Assembly: GCA_027066265.1 (NCBI GenBank)
Contig: JAMOOB010000113.1
Span: 1 to 14,039, forward strand
Direction: 5' to 3'
Origin: Desulfurococcales archaeon
GTDB lineage: Archaea > Thermoproteota > Thermoprotei_A > Sulfolobales > Ignisphaeraceae
Length of the DNA: 14,039 bases
Part shown: one piece after another, positions 11,787 to 14,039 of the stretch
Numbering within the stretch: the stretch's first letter is position 1
Layout: every line of letters starts with the position of its first letter
Program-made: the position numbers and the translations under genes
Notes under the pieces: model-generated
Database searches by the model: none
Told to the model about the DNA's origin: nothing
The model's input: the letters and a program-made list of their open reading frames with translations, nothing else

Positions 11787-12830
11787 ATGAGCATAGACGT
11801 GGTTACGTTCATCGACAGACCGTGTTCATGGACGAAGGTAGCGAAGGCGTTGGTCAAGTACCTTAGGCGCGATGGGATAGACGCTAGGCTCGTGGAGATG
11901 AGTAGAATACCCACAAAGAACCATGGCAGAATCGCTTGGCTAGCACCAGCAGAATGGGTAGCGATCAACCACCCGATGGAGCTCCGCAAGATCTTGAAGA
12001 CCTACGAATGGGTGGCTGGATGGGTCAGCATGGACAGCACCGAGCCGGGGTACGTAGCGGCTTGGGTAGCCAAGATGATGGATCTAGTAGCCGTGACCGG
12101 AGCGTTCGCGCTGGATACCTGGAGCAAGTACGTGGACTACGATAGGCTAGCCGTGGTTCACCTAGGAATCGACCCCGAGACCTTCACCGTAGAGAGGTTC
12201 AACGACACCAACGCGCCGCGGAGGCTCAAGCCCGTAGCCACGCTGCCGCATCCAAGGATCCTGGTGTTCGCCGCCCACGACGCGATCAGGAAGAACCTAG
12301 ACATCGTACTCGAAACGCTGAGGGACATCGATACAAGCATCGTGGTAAGGACATCACCCGTAACGAGGAAGGTTGTGGAGATGCACCTAGCCAAGCCCTT
12401 CGCCGAGGTATCGGGATACCTATCCGATCTAGAGATGGTGGCTCTCTACGACCTCGTGGATCTGGTGGTGATACCAAGCGGTGCTGGGTCATGTGAACTA
12501 CCCGCCGTAGAAGCATTAGCAAGGGGCGTCCCAGTCATCACATCCACGTGGCACTCCTTCTCCGAGTACCTACCGTGGAGCGTAGCCGTACCATGCTCCG
12601 AGTGGGTAGATGTGTCTCTAGACATACCATGGGTCTTAGCAACGCGCGGAAAGACGTGCAGGATCAAGCCTGACATCCTCAAGACCGTTATAGAGACCGT
12701 GCTCAGCGATCTAGAGAACTTCAAGAGGGTGGCAGAAGCACGAAGCAAAGAGGTTATCGAAGCGTGGAGCATGGATAGGATAGTCAGGGAGGAGGTCATA
12801 CCCGTGCTAGAAGCCAAGGGGTGGATCTAG
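11787..12830 (+). CDS. glycosyltransferase, GT-B fold (GT4-like), second copy
   Basis: 347 residues. The N-terminal domain is short and unusual; VVHLGIDPETF (123-133) is the domain link of GT4 enzymes (compare the common HNGVD). HDAIRKNLDIVLE (164-176) holds the RKN loop, and LYDLVDLVVIPSGAGSCELPAVEALARGVPV (220-250) is the donor site. Here the second Glu of EX7E is present (E242) but the first is replaced by Gly, the mirror image of the other glycosyltransferase in the window. WHSFSEYLPW follows. GGAGGTGG before ATG 11787 is a very strong ribosome-binding site that overlaps the end of the RHH gene. Acceptor and donor are unknown; glycosylation of virion or host-surface proteins is likely. 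Paired with an RHH regulator in one operon. Confidence 0.8.
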   Translation: MSIDVVTFIDRPCSWTKVAKALVKYLRRDGIDARLVEMSRIPTKNHGRIAWLAPAEWVAINHPMELRKILKTYEWVAGWVSMDSTEPGYVAAWVAKMMDLVAVTGAFALDTWSKYVDYDRLAVVHLGIDPETFTVERFNDTNAPRRLKPVATLPHPRILVFAAHDAIRKNLDIVLETLRDIDTSIVVRTSPVTRKVVEMHLAKPFAEVSGYLSDLEMVALYDLVDLVVIPSGAGSCELPAVEALARGVPVITSTWHSFSEYLPWSVAVPCSEWVDVSLDIPWVLATRGKTCRIKPDILKTVIETVLSDLENFKRVAEARSKEVIEAWSMDRIVREEVIPVLEAKGWI

Positions 12831-13220
12831 ATGAAGACCTTCACGAAGCTTCTAGAGACGATCGAGAGGCTAATCGATACAATCCCAAGAGAGTGGTGGA
12901 GCGAGGATGAGGCTCAGACCTACGCCGTGACGGCGATGTACATGGTTCGCGACGCTATCTATAACGTGGCTAGGGTATGCATGGATAACATAGCCGATGT
13001 ACTAACCGTAACCACTCCAAAGGCTAGCCACGTACGCAGCGAGATCGATAATCGGTGCACCCAGCTGATCGAGAGGATGGAGAGCATAGCCATGGAGAAG
13101 CTGCAGCAGCTAGTCCAGAAGCTCAAATCGCTAGCCGAGGAGCGTAACAACCTTGGAACCAAGGACAATGACCGAGAGCGCGGTTATGAGCCACTTGATC
13201 ACGGTGCGGTAGAACCTTAG
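12831..13220 (+). CDS. unknown helical protein, last gene of the RHH-glycosyltransferase operon
   Basis: 129 residues. ATG follows the TAG of the glycosyltransferase directly, with GGGGTGG upstream. The protein is nearly all helix, with heptad-like stretches at residues 1-20 and about 68-104 (EIDNRCTQLIERMESIAMEKLQQLVQKLKSLAEE), so a coiled coil is likely. The last 30 residues are polar and Pro/Gly-rich and are antisense to the hydrophobic tail of the minus-strand gene, which explains their composition. No family is recognised. It may bind the glycosyltransferase or be a structural protein. Confidence 0.6.
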   Translation: MKTFTKLLETIERLIDTIPREWWSEDEAQTYAVTAMYMVRDAIYNVARVCMDNIADVLTVTTPKASHVRSEIDNRCTQLIERMESIAMEKLQQLVQKLKSLAEERNNLGTKDNDRERGYEPLDHGAVEP

Positions 13221-13379
13221 GTTCGACTCGTGCTCCGAGCGAACCGTGTCAATAACCTTATCTATTTTTCTGCACAGATCATGGATCTCCTGATTCAATC
13301 TAGCTAGCTGCGATTCCAGCTCCGACAGCTTGCACAGCACGTCGTAGACCAGCCGCTCGTTCATGCTTCCATCCGTCAC
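13131..13379 (-). CDS. coiled-coil protein with C-terminal membrane anchor (XhlA-like layout)
   Basis: 82 residues. Residues about 8-55 show a heptad pattern (LVYDVLCKLSELESQLARLNQEIHDLCRKIDKVIDTV), and residues about 60-82 are one hydrophobic helix (VIKWLITALSVIVLGSKVV). This layout resembles the XhlA/hemolysin-type phage proteins that sit at the membrane beside holins, but similarity is only in shape. GTG at 13379 has GGTG 11 bases before it; ATG at 13364 after GGATGGA is an alternative. It follows the right-edge gene by 15 bases in one operon. Its last 90 bases overlap the plus-strand gene 12831-13220 in antisense. Confidence 0.6.
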   Translation of the reverse strand: MTDGSMNERLVYDVLCKLSELESQLARLNQEIHDLCRKIDKVIDTVRSEHESNLRFYRTVIKWLITALSVIVLGSKVVTLLG

Positions 13380-13394
13380 TTCGCTGCACCGGTA

Positions 13395-14039
13395 CTACGA
13401 TTCGTAGCAGTAGGCTATAAGCCTAGGCGGCTTGGATCCGATCAAATCGATGTTGCACGTGTACCGCGGCTGGATATAGCTATCGATGATGTTCCTAAGC
13501 ATCTTCTCCACCACCGGCTCGAGATCTATGCACCTATCCCTGTAGCACGCGTAGATGAAGCTCGTAGCAGCAGCACCACCAACCGAGATGAAGACCGTTC
13601 TGAACTCCGTGGCTAGATCAAGGGGAACAGCCTCGATCGGATCGCCCTCGCACCTACCGCCGATCATCTCCGCATACTTCTCGCATTGATCCCTAGCCCT
13701 CTCGTCGAGGCTCATGTACCCAGCAACAATAACGCCGGCGCCCCATACACGAACACCATCACCGAACCACGGAAACGCGTACCTGGTGAAGCTCGTCACC
13801 GACTTCCTATCCGCTATAATGCTGTAGCCCCTCCTACCGTAGTATCCATATATCGGGTAGAACGCCTCGTAGAGAGACCTCAGCATCCCCCACCTAGCCC
13901 CCCTCATCTTAGCCATCTTCTTGATGTACGCGAGCTCGTTTGGCATGAAGAGGTACGACCCGTAGGAAGCGCGCCTAACCAACTCGTCGAATTTTTCGTC
14001 GTTGATCAGCCACTCAGCTATCTTTAGATAGTTCGCGTA
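13395..14039 (-). CDS. unknown protein, 5' end outside the window
   Basis: The frame is open to the window edge: 214 codons plus TAG. An apparent TTG start at 13982 is not needed, because about 19 sensible residues precede it (ANYLKIAEWLINDEKFDEL), so the gene almost certainly begins outside. Visible parts: a Tyr-rich segment (YEAFYPIYGYYGRRGYSII), AFPWFGDGVRVWGAGVIVAGYMSLDERA, six cysteines in the second half (DQCEKY, GGRCEGD, YACYRDRC and others), and a small-residue stretch VFISVGGAAATSF. No family is recognised. It is followed by the coiled-coil/membrane-anchor gene, so the two may act together. Confidence 0.6.
   Translation of the reverse strand, partial: YANYLKIAEWLINDEKFDELVRRASYGSYLFMPNELAYIKKMAKMRGARWGMLRSLYEAFYPIYGYYGRRGYSIIADRKSVTSFTRYAFPWFGDGVRVWGAGVIVAGYMSLDERARDQCEKYAEMIGGRCEGDPIEAVPLDLATEFRTVFISVGGAAATSFIYACYRDRCIDLEPVVEKMLRNIIDSYIQPRYTCNIDLIGSKPPRLIAYCYES

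Noticed and set aside
13395..13982. TTG start at 13982 for the right-edge gene
   Set aside because: The frame remains open with protein-like sequence to the window edge, so the true start lies outside.
1..14039. tRNA or rRNA genes, integrase and attachment site
   Set aside because: I saw no cloverleaf-like GGTTCRA block with matching stems, no rRNA-like stretch and no tyrosine recombinase motif on reading both strands.

Overview
The window looks like part of the genome of an archaeal virus, or an integrated relative, from a hyperthermophilic crenarchaeal-type host. Four signs point there. TATA boxes lie about 25 bases before inferred transcript starts. Shine-Dalgarno sites are of the GGTG / GGAGGTGA type. 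Arg AGG/AGA, Ile ATA and Leu CTA codons are common, with many TAG stops. Genes are small, tightly packed and mostly unrecognised, yet they include ribbon-helix-helix (RHH) regulators, glycosyltransferases, a DUF1874 / AcrIII-1-like protein, a AAA+ ATPase and a phage-type fibre. I cannot name the family or host. No recognisable rudivirus or lipothrixvirus coat protein, DNA polymerase, integrase, tRNA or rRNA is visible.

Layout. Positions 1-about 500 are non-coding and repetitive: an 11-bp phased GTCTAGAGACA repeat, then GTCTA/GTCTT words about 10 or 20 bp apart. This would fit the end of a linear genome. A small Cys-rich gene (502-666) with its own promoter and T-run follows. All genes from 1996 down to 727 are on the minus strand (unknown helical protein, two-TM peptide, methyltransferase), preceded by an RHH + winged-helix regulator (1996-2622). 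A minus-strand operon at 2709-4980 encodes a coiled-coil protein, a holin-like membrane protein, a beta-rich protein and a tail-fibre-like adhesin; I read it as a virion or host-recognition module. Next come a divergent DUF1874/AcrIII-1-like gene (5057-5404), an unknown helical protein (5461-5937) and a small plus-strand gene (5940-6185). A AAA+ ATPase and a translationally coupled partner lie at 6174-8235.

The right part holds a sugar module: an NDP-sugar dehydratase (minus) divergent from a GT4-type glycosyltransferase (plus), with a second GT4-type enzyme further right. Between them is a 266-residue protein (10440-11240) with the best promoter/leader in the window and a hairpin plus T-run after its stop; it is my best candidate for an abundant virion protein. 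Divergent from it is a plus operon (11326-13220) of a tandem RHH protein, the second glycosyltransferase and a helical protein. That operon collides, with a 90-bp antisense overlap, with a minus-strand coiled-coil/TM gene and a gene that runs off the right edge.

How the parts may work together (inference): RHH proteins control promoters that share a CACCCATGG element at or near the transcript start. The DUF1874-like protein would blunt cyclic-oligoadenylate signalling by type III CRISPR. The dehydratase and glycosyltransferases would decorate virion or host surface proteins. The ATPase pair would act on viral DNA.
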